A stretch of DNA of 23,270 bases, from NCBI GenBank assembly GCA_036897485.1, contig JAYMTF010001467.1, positions 1 through 23,270 on the forward strand. Reading direction: 5' to 3'. The notes under the pieces are model-generated. The model saw only the letters and a list, made by a program, of their open reading frames with translations, was not told the origin of the DNA and searched no databases. This document shows, piece after piece, positions 11,151 through 20,852 of the stretch. Position 1 is the stretch's first letter. Every line of letters begins with the position of its first letter. The position numbers and the translations under genes are program-made. Source of the stretch: Pelargonium nanum. Its lineage: Eukaryota > Streptophyta > Magnoliopsida > Geraniales > Geraniaceae.

Positions 11151-11169
11151 TTTGTATACATTGATAATA

Positions 11170-11760
11170 CACCGTTAATTAAAACCTAAGACGGGTCCTC
11201 TGAATTTCACCTCGGTGTGAGAGTAATTATCTCTATCATTGTGAAATCAGGGTCTACAAATGTGGATTCTAAAGAAAATTTGAGAGCTCATGTTGCGTAG
11301 ATGACACAAATAAATCTCAAAATGTTGAAAAAAATTCATACATCATACCTTGAAGGAGGTATTTATAGTATTAAAATGAAGGGTGTAGAGGCAACGTGTT
11401 GTCTTGTAATTGGTTGTTGAGAATGAAAAGTGGGGTTTGATGATATCATGAGCTCAAGCGATGACTTTATACTTCACATAATAATGTCATGGTGATGTAA
11501 AAATTATGTCAAGATGATGTGACGTTAAGGCCTATTGATGATGTGTCAACGATGTCATAGTTGATGATGATGATGCCATCATTCTATAGTCCTTGAAGCA
11601 CTGGGGTCTTGGAAGTCACCAAAAAATCTAGTTCGGGAGGTTGCTCCGAGGAGTACCATGCTTAGGAATTTCGCGTATACGTACTAACAACCCACAAAGA
11701 ATAATACATGGGTCTAAGAGATTACTAATTGGGGATACCTAACCTAAAAAGGCTGGGGGC
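11170..11760 (-). mobile_element. Degenerate LTR-like segment, minus orientation
   Basis: Read on the minus strand, the block contains a CAACCAATTA motif, then 'actataaatacctcc' (TATA, about 11355-11369), a leader-like stretch, and 'tttgtagaccctgatttcac'. This order resembles the U3-TATA-R-U5 organisation of plant gypsy-type LTRs. Neither exact ends, a target-site duplication nor a primer-binding site could be fixed. The sequence to the right (11760-12450) has no open frame worth calling and may be the decayed interior or unrelated DNA. Confidence 0.4.
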
Positions 11761-12480
11761 CTCACCTAAAAGAGGCTTGGGATCCAAGTAGCTTAATATT
11801 TCATTTACTCAGGTGGCTTGACCGGATCCAAGGCTTGACTTGAGTCAATGTGGTAGTCATGGAGGCCTTGGAGGTGCACCCATGAGGCATAATGGTTCAA
11901 TGTATTGTCTCATGAGTTTGGATCTCGAGCATAGTTTTATGGAAGGGTTGAAGGCTAATGAGAAAGTATATGAGGTGATGACGGGTTCCTCTAATCAGTT
12001 TATCGACATTGAGGTCTCACAAAAAGTCTCATAAGGTGTCGGAAGGTTCACAAAGGGATTCATGTAGTGATGAATGTTTTATGAAGGGTGAGACCCATTT
12101 GCAAGTAGTCTTGGCTTAGAAATTGCTCACATAGAGTGGTCGGGGTCCATATATGGTATTTTTATAGGGATATCGAGGGCTTGAATAAACAATGTCAATC
12201 ATGTTATTTGATTCGAGACTCGATAAAATGGAATTAGACCCCAAAAATAACATAAATGAGGTTGGAAGGGTTGCATTAGGTTAAGGGTTCTTGCGGAGTA
12301 CTCCATCAAACATCAAATATGAGTTAAAGAGTTATTTAGCCTACTAATGAGGTGAGACAAGCTAGTTCACCTAGTTTAAGTGTGACCTGTTACAATCCAG
12401 TTGAGAAGGATGATAATCAAGTAATATGACTCATGTAACAAAAAAATCATGATGGCTACAATCGAGATGATTGATCCCAA
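11760..12480. other. Decayed repeat-like DNA, no gene
   Basis: This stretch is less AT-rich than its surroundings. Its only open frame is a 64-codon one (11840-12034) with no domain. The texture and the adjacent LTR-like block suggest old retroelement sequence, but no gag, protease or reverse transcriptase motif is readable. Confidence 0.4.
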
Positions 12481-12512
12481 GACACAACTTATTAATGCTC
12501 TCTACACTTAAG

Positions 12513-12880
12513 TTTTTTTTTTTTTGATAAATAGAGCATAGATTAAACCTCAACCAGCCACAGGTTGGGTAACAAATGGAGGCATGCTGTCAGTATCCGA
12601 ATACAAAGCATTAAGAACTCCCACAGGCGGGATGTGAAAATAAACATCAATTCAGCCTAAAGATAAAGATAAATTTGCTAAACAATCCACCACCCGATTT
12701 GAAGAGCGACCGGAACAAAGCAAAAAGAACTACTCAAACTCACTCGCCCGATCCTGCACTCCAAAATTAGAGATCTCCAAGAATGAGAATCAAGCTCTAG
12801 AGTATAGAAACAATCGACAATAACATTAAGATTAGGAGATCCTACCCGAGAAATGCAAATTATGATATCTATGTACACAT
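12513..12880 (-). mobile_element. 3' end of a LINE: RNase H relic with poly-A tail
   Basis: On the minus strand a tail of 13 A (plus-strand T run, 12513-12525) follows a coding relic of the C-terminal RNase H region typical of plant LINEs. One frame gives VDCFYTLELDSHSWRSLILE, and the next frame gives RSSNRVVDCLANLSLSL, so at least one frameshift breaks it. Stops also interrupt the frame, and the 5' part of the element is absent. No target-site duplication was seen. It is an old, 5'-truncated insertion. Confidence 0.75.
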
Positions 12881-12889
12881 ATTGTCATT

Positions 12890-13420
12890 TTAGCTGCAGA
12901 ACTAAATTATGAAAAATTGAATACAAGCTAATTAATTAATATATGTGAAATTGTCCCAATCAGGAAAGGCAAATTTGTATGGAAGATATAGGCATATCCA
13001 TGTGGCAGGATGAGTGGTGAGGCTGTAAGGACCAAGTTGTGAGGAATGATTGATGCCTACACATATATCTATCTACATATATATGGTTATTCTCACAGTC
13101 ACACACACAGACACAGTAGAGTGAACAACTTATCTGAACTACATCCTAACACGTTGCCTATTGCTCATCCTACCCAACCTATTGGCTATTGTCACATCAT
13201 CATCACCATGCATCATCATATATTCATATAACTATATTTAACATAAGACGCCCATCATATATACCAAATACGTTGGATTATATAATTGCATGCTTCATCT
13301 ATATATTCTACTAAATATGAACACACATCGTCCTCCATTAATGGGCTTAAAAGAGAATAGGGCCTTCACATATAACAAAGTTAAAGATCAGCCCATTCCA
13401 CGAAAATTCAACCCAACTTC
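12890..13420. other. Intergenic DNA upstream of HYH
   Basis: AT-rich, with a short CA-rich stretch near 13100-13118. The 61-codon ORF at 13046-13231 has no domain. This region probably holds the distal promoter of the bZIP gene, but no full G-box (CACGTG) is present. Confidence 0.45.
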
Positions 13421-13421
13421 T

Positions 13422-13430
13422 CTATTTAAG
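13422..13430 (+). promoter_or_regulatory. TATA-like element of HYH
   Basis: 'ctatttaag' lies about 355 bp upstream of the start codon, which would give a leader of roughly 320 nt. A second TATA-like string (13760-13766) sits only about 20 bp before the ATG, too close to act as the main TATA box. An ACGT core occurs in 'tcaacgtgttcc' near 13520. The assignment is by motif and position only. Confidence 0.35.
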
Positions 13431-13781
13431 AGAGTAGTACGATAGTATTGTGATTTGTGAGCAACCGCAGATGAGATGAGAAGAGATGAATTAATTTCCG
13501 TGTTGCATGGTAGTGGAAGCATCAACGTGTTCCATCTTCAGCCAATCCTTTGATCCCATGGCCACCACTTGAATTCACAACCATTCTCCCATACCTACCA
13601 CTATTCATTTTCTCAAAAAATGACATATCATCTCTACTCTACTTCTCATCCTCATCGTCACTTCACATACGATATATCAATATGTACGTAGCTAACTTAT
13701 GAGATCTTGACGAACCTCTAGCTGTAGCTAGCTACTACTGAAATCTTGAAACTAGCTCCATATATAAAATTAAGAGTACTA

Positions 13782-15149
13782 ATGGAAGCTCAAGATCAAG
13801 GCGGCGCAGCAGCTGGTTCTTCGTCTTGTACCTCCTCATGGATGAAGCAGAATCATGACAGTTACTCTAATAATTCCAAACCCTTCCCTCATTCTCTACT
13901 TCACCATCCTCACAACAAAACCAAATTAGGTCCGTCATTGCCGCTCTCTTCTAACGGTACTACTACGTCTACTAGTTGTAAATTGTAATTCCATTGTTAA
14001 TTTGATTCTTGTTATTTTGGTTTCATATATGATTGGTTTTAACTTGTGTACGTATATACAATACAGAAGATAGCGATGAAGATATGTTTACAGTCCCGGA
14101 TGTGGAAGCTCCGGCGGCGGAGTCAAGTAGAATTGGGATGGTGAATCAAGAACAGCTTCAGCAGCAATCCCAATCATCGAAGCGACGCGGCAGGGGACGA
14201 AACCCAGTTGACAAGGAGTACAGGAGGCTCAAGAGGTATCAATATTAATTAATTAATTAATTATATACATTCATTCTTGCTAATTAATCGTATTAGTATG
14301 TGGACTTCAAGCCCAAATTCTACATGTACAAGGCCCATTTAAACTGGACCAATTATTTTACTCTACTTTATTTTTGTTGCATTCAAATAACTTGGACAGT
14401 TCTAACAAATTTATCATGAGAATATTTTTGATACTTCTACAAATAATAATATTTTATTTCAAAACAAACATAGTAAATCTATTTGTTAAGAAATAACTTA
14501 TTAGCCTTTAATTAAGCATCTTTTTACGTGAGAAATAGCAAGAGTGAGTGAGTTAGTAGTATTTTTTTTAAAGTTACTTGAAGATTGATGTTGGAGTGTG
14601 AGTTATAGGAAGTTGATTTTGAATATATTGTTTGCCTGTACCTTGTCATTTCCTTTCATTGTTGGATTTCTGGCCCTCTCTCGTGTTTGGGATGAGGGCT
14701 CAGATTTTATGTACTTTTATTTAGACCTTCGGGATGGATAAATAAAAGTTACAGCTAGCTTGTAAAAATATATATATATATATATGTATAAATTTATAAG
14801 ATATGTAAAGAGTCATTTGAGATGTGAATGGTGCATGGTGGGTAGCAGGTTGCTAAGGAACAGGGTGTCAGCCCAGCAAGCCAGAGAGAGGAAGAAGGTT
14901 TATGTGAATGATTTGGAAAGCAAAGCCAAAGATTTACAGGACACCAACTCCAAACTTGAACAGAAAATTTCTACTTTGATCAATGAAAACAACATGCTCC
15001 GGAAGGTCAATTTATTCAATTTACTACAAATTATATATGTTTCTTACTTTAATTTTACTCAACTATTCGCCTATATCGATCATCTCTTGCAGGTTCTGTT
15101 GAACACTAGACCAAAAGTTGATGACAGCGTTGAACCAAAGCATGATTAG
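13782..15149 (+). CDS. HYH: HYH (HY5 homolog) bZIP transcription factor, four exons
   Basis: Nuclear bZIP that promotes light-dependent gene expression with HY5 and is degraded through COP1. Exons are 13782-13956, 14067-14235, 14849-15005 and 15093-15149. All introns are GT-AG and the predicted product is 185 residues. Exon 2 opens with the COP1-binding motif [15 protein letters not shown] (acidic, CK2-type serine, VP core), followed by [19 protein letters not shown]. Exon 3 has the basic region [19 protein letters not shown] and a leucine zipper running to NNMLRK. Exon 4 ends [11 protein letters not shown] plus a short tail. NPVDKEY, KKVYV and NTRPK match HYH rather than HY5 as I recall them. 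The Ser/Asn-rich N-terminus is longer than in the ~149-residue Arabidopsis protein. The exon 1 donor is the least certain junction: G/GTACTA at 13957 keeps frame, and an alternative A/GTTGTA near 13975 would add six residues and replace Glu59 with Lys. Confidence 0.95.
14245..14264. repeat. ATTA-type microsatellite at the start of HYH intron 2
   Basis: About five 'taat' units begin ten bases after the exon 2 donor. Such AT-rich sequence is compatible with normal plant splicing. Confidence 0.7.
14767..14785. repeat. TA dinucleotide microsatellite in HYH intron 2
   Basis: An alternating A/T run lies about 65 bp before the exon 3 acceptor. A phrase just upstream (about 14724-14755) resembles the 3' end of a transposed transcript ('atggataaataaaag'), but nothing more can be recognised. 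Confidence 0.7.
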
Positions 15150-15339
15150 CACTCGAGCATGAGCTTCAGCCTGAGGTGCTTATTTTGATCTTGCATGCTA
15201 AGTAAGCTATTATAAACAACTTTTACAAAACCCTTTGGACATTATGTAAATTAATACTACTATCTCTTTATCTGTGTATGGAGTAAATATTAATGTTTCA
15301 ATATTTGTTTCATTGCACCTGCTATGCTCATTGTTGTTT

Positions 15340-16485
15340 TATGTAAACGGTTCACGTTGTTTTATGCACGGTCGACGGTACAAACGAGTTCGGATTGCTC
15401 CAAAATTTCACGTATCCTCATTTATTCACATTTTCTTCGAATTTGGTGGTTCAAAATATTTTTATTAAATCCCAAATATATTTAGATATATCAAAAGTCA
15501 CTTACACTTAGTTATTAAAGTGTCAATAACTAGTAGTGGCCACTTGTAAAACCACATCGACTGATAATTTTTCTTTCTTTCCAAGCCTTTGGATGTCTTC
15601 AATCACTATTTTAGATCATACCTGAAAATTCTCACCAACATCTTACGGGTATCGGACCAAATCCAAACGATTCTAAGTAAACGGTCAACGTCGTTTTATG
15701 CACGATCGACGGTTCAAACGAGCCCGAATTGCTTCAAATATTCACGCGCCCACATTTATTAACATTTTCATCAAAATGGGGTGGTTCGAATTAGTTTCAT
15801 TAAAACCCAAACAAATTTAGATATCTCAAAAGTCACCTATAACAACTTACTTACTTAAGTTTCAACATATAAGAGTGGCCTTGAGAAACCACATCACCTA
15901 ATATTTTATTTTTCATTTCGAGCCGTTGGATATCTTCTGTTACTATTTTGGATCATACATGAAAATTTTCACCAACATTTGACGGGTATCTGCCCATATC
16001 CAAACGATTATAAGTTAACGTTGCACATCGTTTTTTGCACGATTGAAGGTCCAAACGGGTCCGAATTGCTCCAAAATTTTACGCCCCCTTATTTATTCAC
16101 ATTTTCTTCAAATCGGGTGGTTCAAATTATTTTTATTAAATCTCAAATAAATTTAGATCTCTCAAAAGTCACTTATAACAACTTAGTTAATAAAGTTTCA
16201 ACAACTAGTAGTGGCCAATTGAGAAACCACGTTGCATAATAATTTTTTTTTTTCATTCTGAGCCATTGGATGTCTGCTATTACTATTTTTTATCATATTT
16301 GAAAATTTTCACCAACACCTGACGGGTATCGGGAAAAAATTCAAACGTTTATAAGTTAACGGTCCACATCATTTTATGCATGATCGACGGTCCAAACAAG
16401 CTCGAATTGCTCCAAAATTTCACGCGCCCTCATTTATTCACATTTTATTCAAATCGGGTGGTTCAATTTTTTTTCTTTAAACGAT
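15340..16485. repeat. Tandem array of ~337 bp units, about 3.4 copies
   Basis: A core 'atgcacgatcgacggtccaa' recurs with variation. Its 'gg' falls at 15378, 15712, 16049 and 16390, giving spacings of 334, 337 and 341 bp. Each unit continues with 'aattgctccaaaattt', 'catttattcacattttc', 'gatatctcaaaagtcac', 'agtagtggcca' and 'accaacatttgacgggtatc', so whole units repeat and not only the core. The array begins about 190 bp after the HYH stop codon. The fourth unit breaks off near 16480. It has a satellite-like organisation, either a small satellite patch or the internal repeats of a DNA transposon. No coding potential. Confidence 0.9.
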
Positions 16486-16995
16486 TCTATCTTAGTTCAA
16501 TTTTGAGTAAAAAAATCAAAGTGGTGGTTTAATTTTGGCTTAAATCCGAGTTAATTGGCTTAATTTATAATAATATTGGAATATTTTGGTCTGATTGACC
16601 AGTCAACTGGTTTGACCTATCTATCTTGGTCAGACCTGAGCTGGTTTGGTTTAATTGAGTGGTTTGAGTTCTGGTCAAGAGGTGAGTGATTTGGTGTTGT
16701 TGGGTTGTAGGAAGGGAGATACACGTAGACATGTGTCAATGTCTTAGTGGAGGAGGAGTTTGAGAAGGGAATAGCTGACACTTGTCAGCATTGGAGTTCT
16801 TTTTTATACACTCGGGTATTTTGGACTTTCTGGGCTCGTTTGTTGTCGGAATTGACTTTCGTTTTGACCGTTGTTCTCGTTAACTTATGCTCTAAAATTT
16901 GAGCAACATATTGGCTATTTTACACGACCAAAATTTATTTCTCTTTGAATCCAGTTTACGACTATAAGACCCGACCTGATAATAGGTCTTGTCTT
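16486..16995. other. Sequence interrupting the tandem array
   Basis: About 510 bp unlike the flanking units separates unit four from a fifth partial unit. It includes the perfect palindrome 'gctgaca-ct-tgtcagc' (16774-16789) and a TATA-like 'tttttatacac' (about 16802-16812), an order that could fit an LTR promoter. No coding frame, terminal repeats or target-site duplication was found, so its nature is unresolved. Confidence 0.4.
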
Positions 16996-17004
16996 TGTCG
17001 TGGG

Positions 17005-17110
17005 GTTAACATCATTTTTTTCATGATCGACGGTCCAAAATAACTAGTGTTGCCCCCAAATTTAAGTGCCTTCATTAATTCATATTTTGTTCAAATCGGA
17101 CGGTCGGGTC
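17005..17110. repeat. Fifth, partial unit of the ~337 bp repeat
   Basis: 'catgatcgacggtccaaa' with 'gg' at 17033, followed by 'cattaattcatattttgttc' and 'aaatcggacggtcgggtcc', matches the first third of the units at 15340-16485. Similarity is lost after about 17110, where a different repeat family begins. Confidence 0.75.
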
Positions 17111-17139
17111 CATTTTTATTATAATAAAATATAATTCAA

Positions 17140-17485
17140 AACTCTTTTCGCTCGTTCACTACAAATTTTTACGTGAATGATCTACGATTATATATAAATG
17201 AGTCCAAAAATTCTTAATTTTAAATTCTAATTAATTTAGCATAGTTACTTACTATCACGCAACAATCATACCCTTAGAAATTTAGAATGAAAACCAAACG
17301 TTGTTGAAGATATATAATATTGGACCATTCTAAAAAGAAAATGACCACTCGATTTGGAGACAGTGTCAATCAAATCATACACATAAAATTTGAGGAAAAT
17401 CAGGATTCATACGACATGTCAATCAAACGCAAACTCATAGCAACCGTAAATTAATTTTGGAAAGATTTCTATCCGATGAAAGGCC
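17140..17485. repeat. ~343 bp repeat family, copy A
   Basis: Copy A contains 'acgtgaatgatctacg', then 'agttacttactatcacgcaa' and 'gaaaaccaaacgttgttgaa'. The same ordered blocks occur in copy B (17486-17587 plus 18633-18760). The 'acgtga' blocks sit at 17171 and 17514, a spacing of 343 bp. The sequence is unrelated by eye to the ~337 bp units, although the period is similar. Confidence 0.75.
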
Positions 17486-17575
17486 AATCTTTGCCCGGTC
17501 ACTGCAAAATTTTACGTGATTGATCTACGGTTATATATAATTGAATCCAATGGTTCAAAATTATAAATTCAAATT

Positions 17576-17587
17576 AACTTAATATAG
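17576..17587. repeat. Left target-site duplication of the LINE
   Basis: 'aacttaatatag' lies directly before the plus-strand T run and matches 'aacttagtatag' at 18621-18632 with one difference. It is the expected product of LINE insertion by target-primed reverse transcription. Confidence 0.8.
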
Positions 17588-18620
17588 TTTTTTTTTTACC
17601 TGGAATGATAAGAAGTGTTATTAAGCGTTAAAACGCAAAGGGAATACATTACGAGAAAAACAAAAATAACTAGCCAAAAATTCTAACCTATTCCGACAGG
17701 CAATAGTAACAAAAAACACAACAAAAAAATAAAACATAAACCCAATCAAACTTGATTCGCTTCCATATGGACCTTCTCGGACAAAACCCGATAGGATGAA
17801 CAAATCGGGGGCACTGGTTTGCACCTCCCCCCAATCTGTGAAACCGACAGTAATCTTCCAAATAACCCAACTCGGTTCGGGTAACCCCCCACCAGAACCT
17901 CCGTGACCCGAACCCGTCACGGAGACCCCTTCCTTCGGCCATCACTGATTTGGGCGAGCCTGGATGCCAGGTTCGCCTCTATTCCATATTTGGAGGTTCC
18001 GCTCCAATTGTCAATGCTTTCCCATTGTCATCTGATGCTAAACCTCTTTTCCTCTTGAAAACTGTAACCGACTTCTGACCCGTTTCGAACACCTCCTGGG
18101 GTGCCGGTGTTATAGGGGCCGCTTCTTCCACCACATCCACATCCCATTTCTGGTCCAGCCCAGATCTGATCCGTTGTGCTCCTATATTCAATTGTCTCCC
18201 TTTTGGTGCCATCAAAGAAGGACCAAAAGCCCTCTCCACTCCCGGATCCTTAATAAGTCGCATTCTTTCACATTCTTTTTTCATGTGTCCCGGACGTCCA
18301 CAGAAATAGCAGAAAACAGGTACATTTTCATACTGAAATTGAACAATATGATTTTCAGAGTCCGCCAGTTCCAGTACTGCTTTTCTCCTCAAAGGTCCCC
18401 TCACATCAAAGCGGACCCGAACTTGAGCAAAGGATCCCCAGCCCCCCTTGAAATTAAGTGGATCCGTTTACACGAACTTACCAATCACATTTCCAAGATT
18501 CATGCACATTCGTTCCGAGACGTAATTCATAGGAATTCCTTTCACCAGAACCCACATGTCAAGCATATTCATCTCCTTGCAGTAGGGATTATTCCTCGAT
18601 CCAAGACGTTCTAGTAAGAG
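17588..18620 (-). mobile_element. Internally deleted, 5'-truncated LINE
   Basis: On the minus strand the element starts inside ORF1 (DUF4283-type region, then zinc knuckle) and ends with ten A residues (plus-strand T run 17588-17597). Between the ORF1 stop (17979) and the tail only about 380 bp remain. That part reads like a LINE 3' region, and there is no endonuclease or reverse transcriptase. A 12 bp target-site duplication with one mismatch flanks it. It cannot move by itself. The loss of ORF2 could predate insertion, by template jumping or as a non-autonomous subfamily, or could follow it. Confidence 0.8.
17979..18600 (-). pseudogene. LINE ORF1 fragment: DUF4283-like region plus CX2CX4HX4C zinc knuckle
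   Basis: ORF1 proteins of plant LINEs bind the element RNA. The readable frame runs from about 18600 through MLDMWVLVKGIPMNYVSERM and MNLGNVIGKF, meets an in-frame stop (18468-18470), then continues DPLNFKGGWGSFAQVRVRFD and an uninterrupted 141-codon stretch. The zinc knuckle CYFCGRPGHMKKEC lies at 18311-18270. A variable, low-complexity tail follows, with a stop at 17979. The N-terminal part is missing at the truncated 5' end. Domain order and wording match the DUF4283/zf-CCHC_4 arrangement. The single stop and otherwise open frame suggest moderate age. Confidence 0.85.
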
Positions 18621-18632
18621 AACTTAGTATAG
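18621..18632. repeat. Right target-site duplication of the LINE
   Basis: 'aacttagtatag' follows the truncated 5' end of the LINE and leads directly into the resumed ~343 bp repeat. It differs from the left copy at one base. Confidence 0.8.
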
Positions 18633-18760
18633 TTACTTACTATCACGCAACAATTAAACAATTGAAAACTTTAAATGAAAACCAATTTTGTTGAAGATAA
18701 ATATTATTGTACAATTTTAAAAATAAACATGATCACTCGATTTTAATATAGGGTTATTTG

Positions 18761-19690
18761 TGAATCACTACTATGAACGCTAAACATTTGACATTAATTA
18801 CTTAATTATTTTTATTTAAGAGAAATTGCGTATAACTGTCCTGAACTATTAGAGTTTGACACTTAATTACCCTTGATAATAACAAAAAAAAACAAAATTG
18901 ATGAATGAGATGACAACACGTGACTCGTTAGAATTTGTTCGTTGACCACATCAGCAAGCCTGAGTCAATTATCGGGTCAACTTTTGTCAAAGAACCCGAA
19001 CTCATTTAAATGACTTGAAATTCAACTACTTCAAGAATATTCATTATGCTATTTATACTGAAGAATTAATTATGAGGAGCACAATCGTTCAAACGAATAT
19101 CGAATCGGACTCCAAACGAATTCGGAGTAGCCAAAATACGAACTTAATATAATTTGGATACAGTATCCACATTTGAGCAGCCACCGGTCCCATTTCCTAT
19201 TCTAAATACAAAGTCACACAAACAGACAAATAGACACATATTTTACCTGGTGCGGAAAAGTCCATCCATATTCCATACCCATTAATATGTAGCCCATAGT
19301 TTTAGGAGTATGTAGTCGTGAATGAGTCACGTCTGGCACATGTATAGTACATGTATCTATAGTACATGAACAAGGCCACCCAACTAATTTAGGGGCCATG
19401 TGCTAAAATTATAAATAGGCTCATAAAATTTTAGTACGATTCTTTTTGTGTGTGATTAAATTTAACATTTATTAAAAAAAAATATAACAATTATTTTAAA
19501 ATTAAGAGCATCCTAGTTATTTTCCAGTATTAAAATAAACTTACAAAATTTCTACCTCAACTCGAATATCAGTTAAGGAATAGAACCGAAACGAAGATTA
19601 CAGATCGCTTAGAGTGTAACTGGCTACATGGTTAAATAAAATTTACGGTCGCTTTTAGATTTTAACCAATTTAAACCAATTTTAAATATC
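18761..19690. other. Intergenic, repeat-like DNA
   Basis: No gene is supported. The phrase 'gtcctgaactattagagttt' near 18838-18857 resembles the dispersed repeats found in many plant intergenic regions. The 61-codon minus-strand ORF (19214-19399) has no domain. Confidence 0.45.
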
Positions 19691-19893
19691 AAGGCATGTT
19701 GGGCTAAGCAGTTGATACACTTTAAATTTTCTTTGACGTTTTAGGTTCGAGCCTCCTTGCGGGTGACGCCCCTACTAAAACTGTGTTTCTCGGTATGGTC
19801 GTGGAATTTATGGTTTAATGGTTCAAGCTCAATATTAAGCTTTTTCCGACTTTACTTCATTTGTATATCAAAAAGAAAAAAATAAATAAAAAA
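19690..19893 (+). mobile_element. tRNA-derived SINE-like element
   Basis: An A-box-like 'tgggctaagcagt' (about 19700-19712) is followed 30 bp later by a near-consensus B box 'ggttcgagcc' (19744-19753), as in a tRNA-type RNA polymerase III promoter. The body continues about 115 bp to an A-rich tail (19870-19893). Spacing, size (~200 bp) and tail fit a plant SINE. A tRNA gene is unlikely because no cloverleaf arms flank the boxes. No clear target-site duplication was found, so the ends are approximate. Confidence 0.6.
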
Positions 19894-20850
19894 CGTTATT
19901 TAACTAACAGTTACAGTTAGGCAACATATTTATTACAACTGACACCTATTTATTTCATTTACTGTGTTAAGATTATTTAGTAGATTCAATCCGGGCCCAC
20001 TTATTAATTTTTATTTTTAAACTTATATTTAGTGGTGGGTCCCACCCCATCATCTTCTACCTCTCTCCTTATTCTTCACTGTATCTGTATGTATGAATTT
20101 TTTTGCAGAGCCATGAATGATACACAACCCTCCATAAATCGAGGACCTGCACAAATGCACTGACTGCACCTGCTCATTTACGACCAAAAAAACAGTGATT
20201 ATAGGTACATAATGGTAACAGTCAGAGTCAGACAGTAGCAGCGACAAGATATTATTTTCAGCGGCAAAGGAGAAAAAATCAGTAATTTGGTTGCAATGTT
20301 AAAAAGATACTACTACTCTACTACAAGTTATAGATATGCTCACATCACATGTGCCTTTGTCTTTTCTCTCTTTAAATGACTGCACTTGTGGGGTGTTCTC
20401 TCACATTGTCTTTTTTCAAAATTCGTAATTTTGTGTATGGTTGTCTTATTAAAATAATTTTTTTATATTTCACATAATTATTGAATGAAGGTTATTATGA
20501 TTTTAATTTTATCAAACAGCACATATTTATATTTAAAAATTATAGAATAATAGAAAAGAATATTTATAAACAAAATCAAGTTTTTGCTCATATATCTGAT
20601 GAGTTTTTTAATGTAATTATAAAGATGAATACAATCATCAAACATGTTTCACGTAATAATACATCTCATCGATCAGTTTTAGATCGTTGAATTCCATTTA
20701 ATCAGATAAATAAAATCTGAATGCATTTGTCCAATCAAAATTCAAATGAGCAAATTTGCCCCATTAAATCTGGACATAAGTAAAAATTGTAATTAGACCT
20801 GTTAATAGTATCAGTTAACATCTTGTTTTTCTTTTCTTAAACAAAGAATT
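19894..20850. other. AT-rich intergenic DNA
   Basis: Nothing identifiable. A 69-codon ORF (20481-20690) rich in Ile/Asn/Phe reflects the AT content and shows no domain. Confidence 0.45.
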
Positions 20851-20852
20851 CA

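Larger units (their letters stand above)
17486..18760. repeat. ~343 bp repeat family, copy B, split by a LINE
   Basis: The left part (17486-17587) matches the start of copy A. The right part (18621-about 18760) resumes exactly where the left part stops, with 'ttacttactatcacgcaaca' and 'tgaaaaccaattttgttgaa'. The 1,033 bp between them is the LINE described separately. Copy A shows what the uninterrupted site looks like. Confidence 0.75.

Noticed and set aside
13746..13781. Upstream extension of the HYH exon 1 frame
   Set aside because: It would begin at a TTG, which is not a normal plant start. The ATG at 13782 is the first good start in this frame.
14700..14785. Possible retroposed 3' end in HYH intron 2
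   Set aside because: The resemblance is limited to a short AT-rich phrase, with no poly-A tail, coding relic or target-site duplication.
19700..19775. tRNA gene
   Set aside because: A and B box-like sequences are present, but no cloverleaf or acceptor stem can be formed. A SINE-like element fits better.
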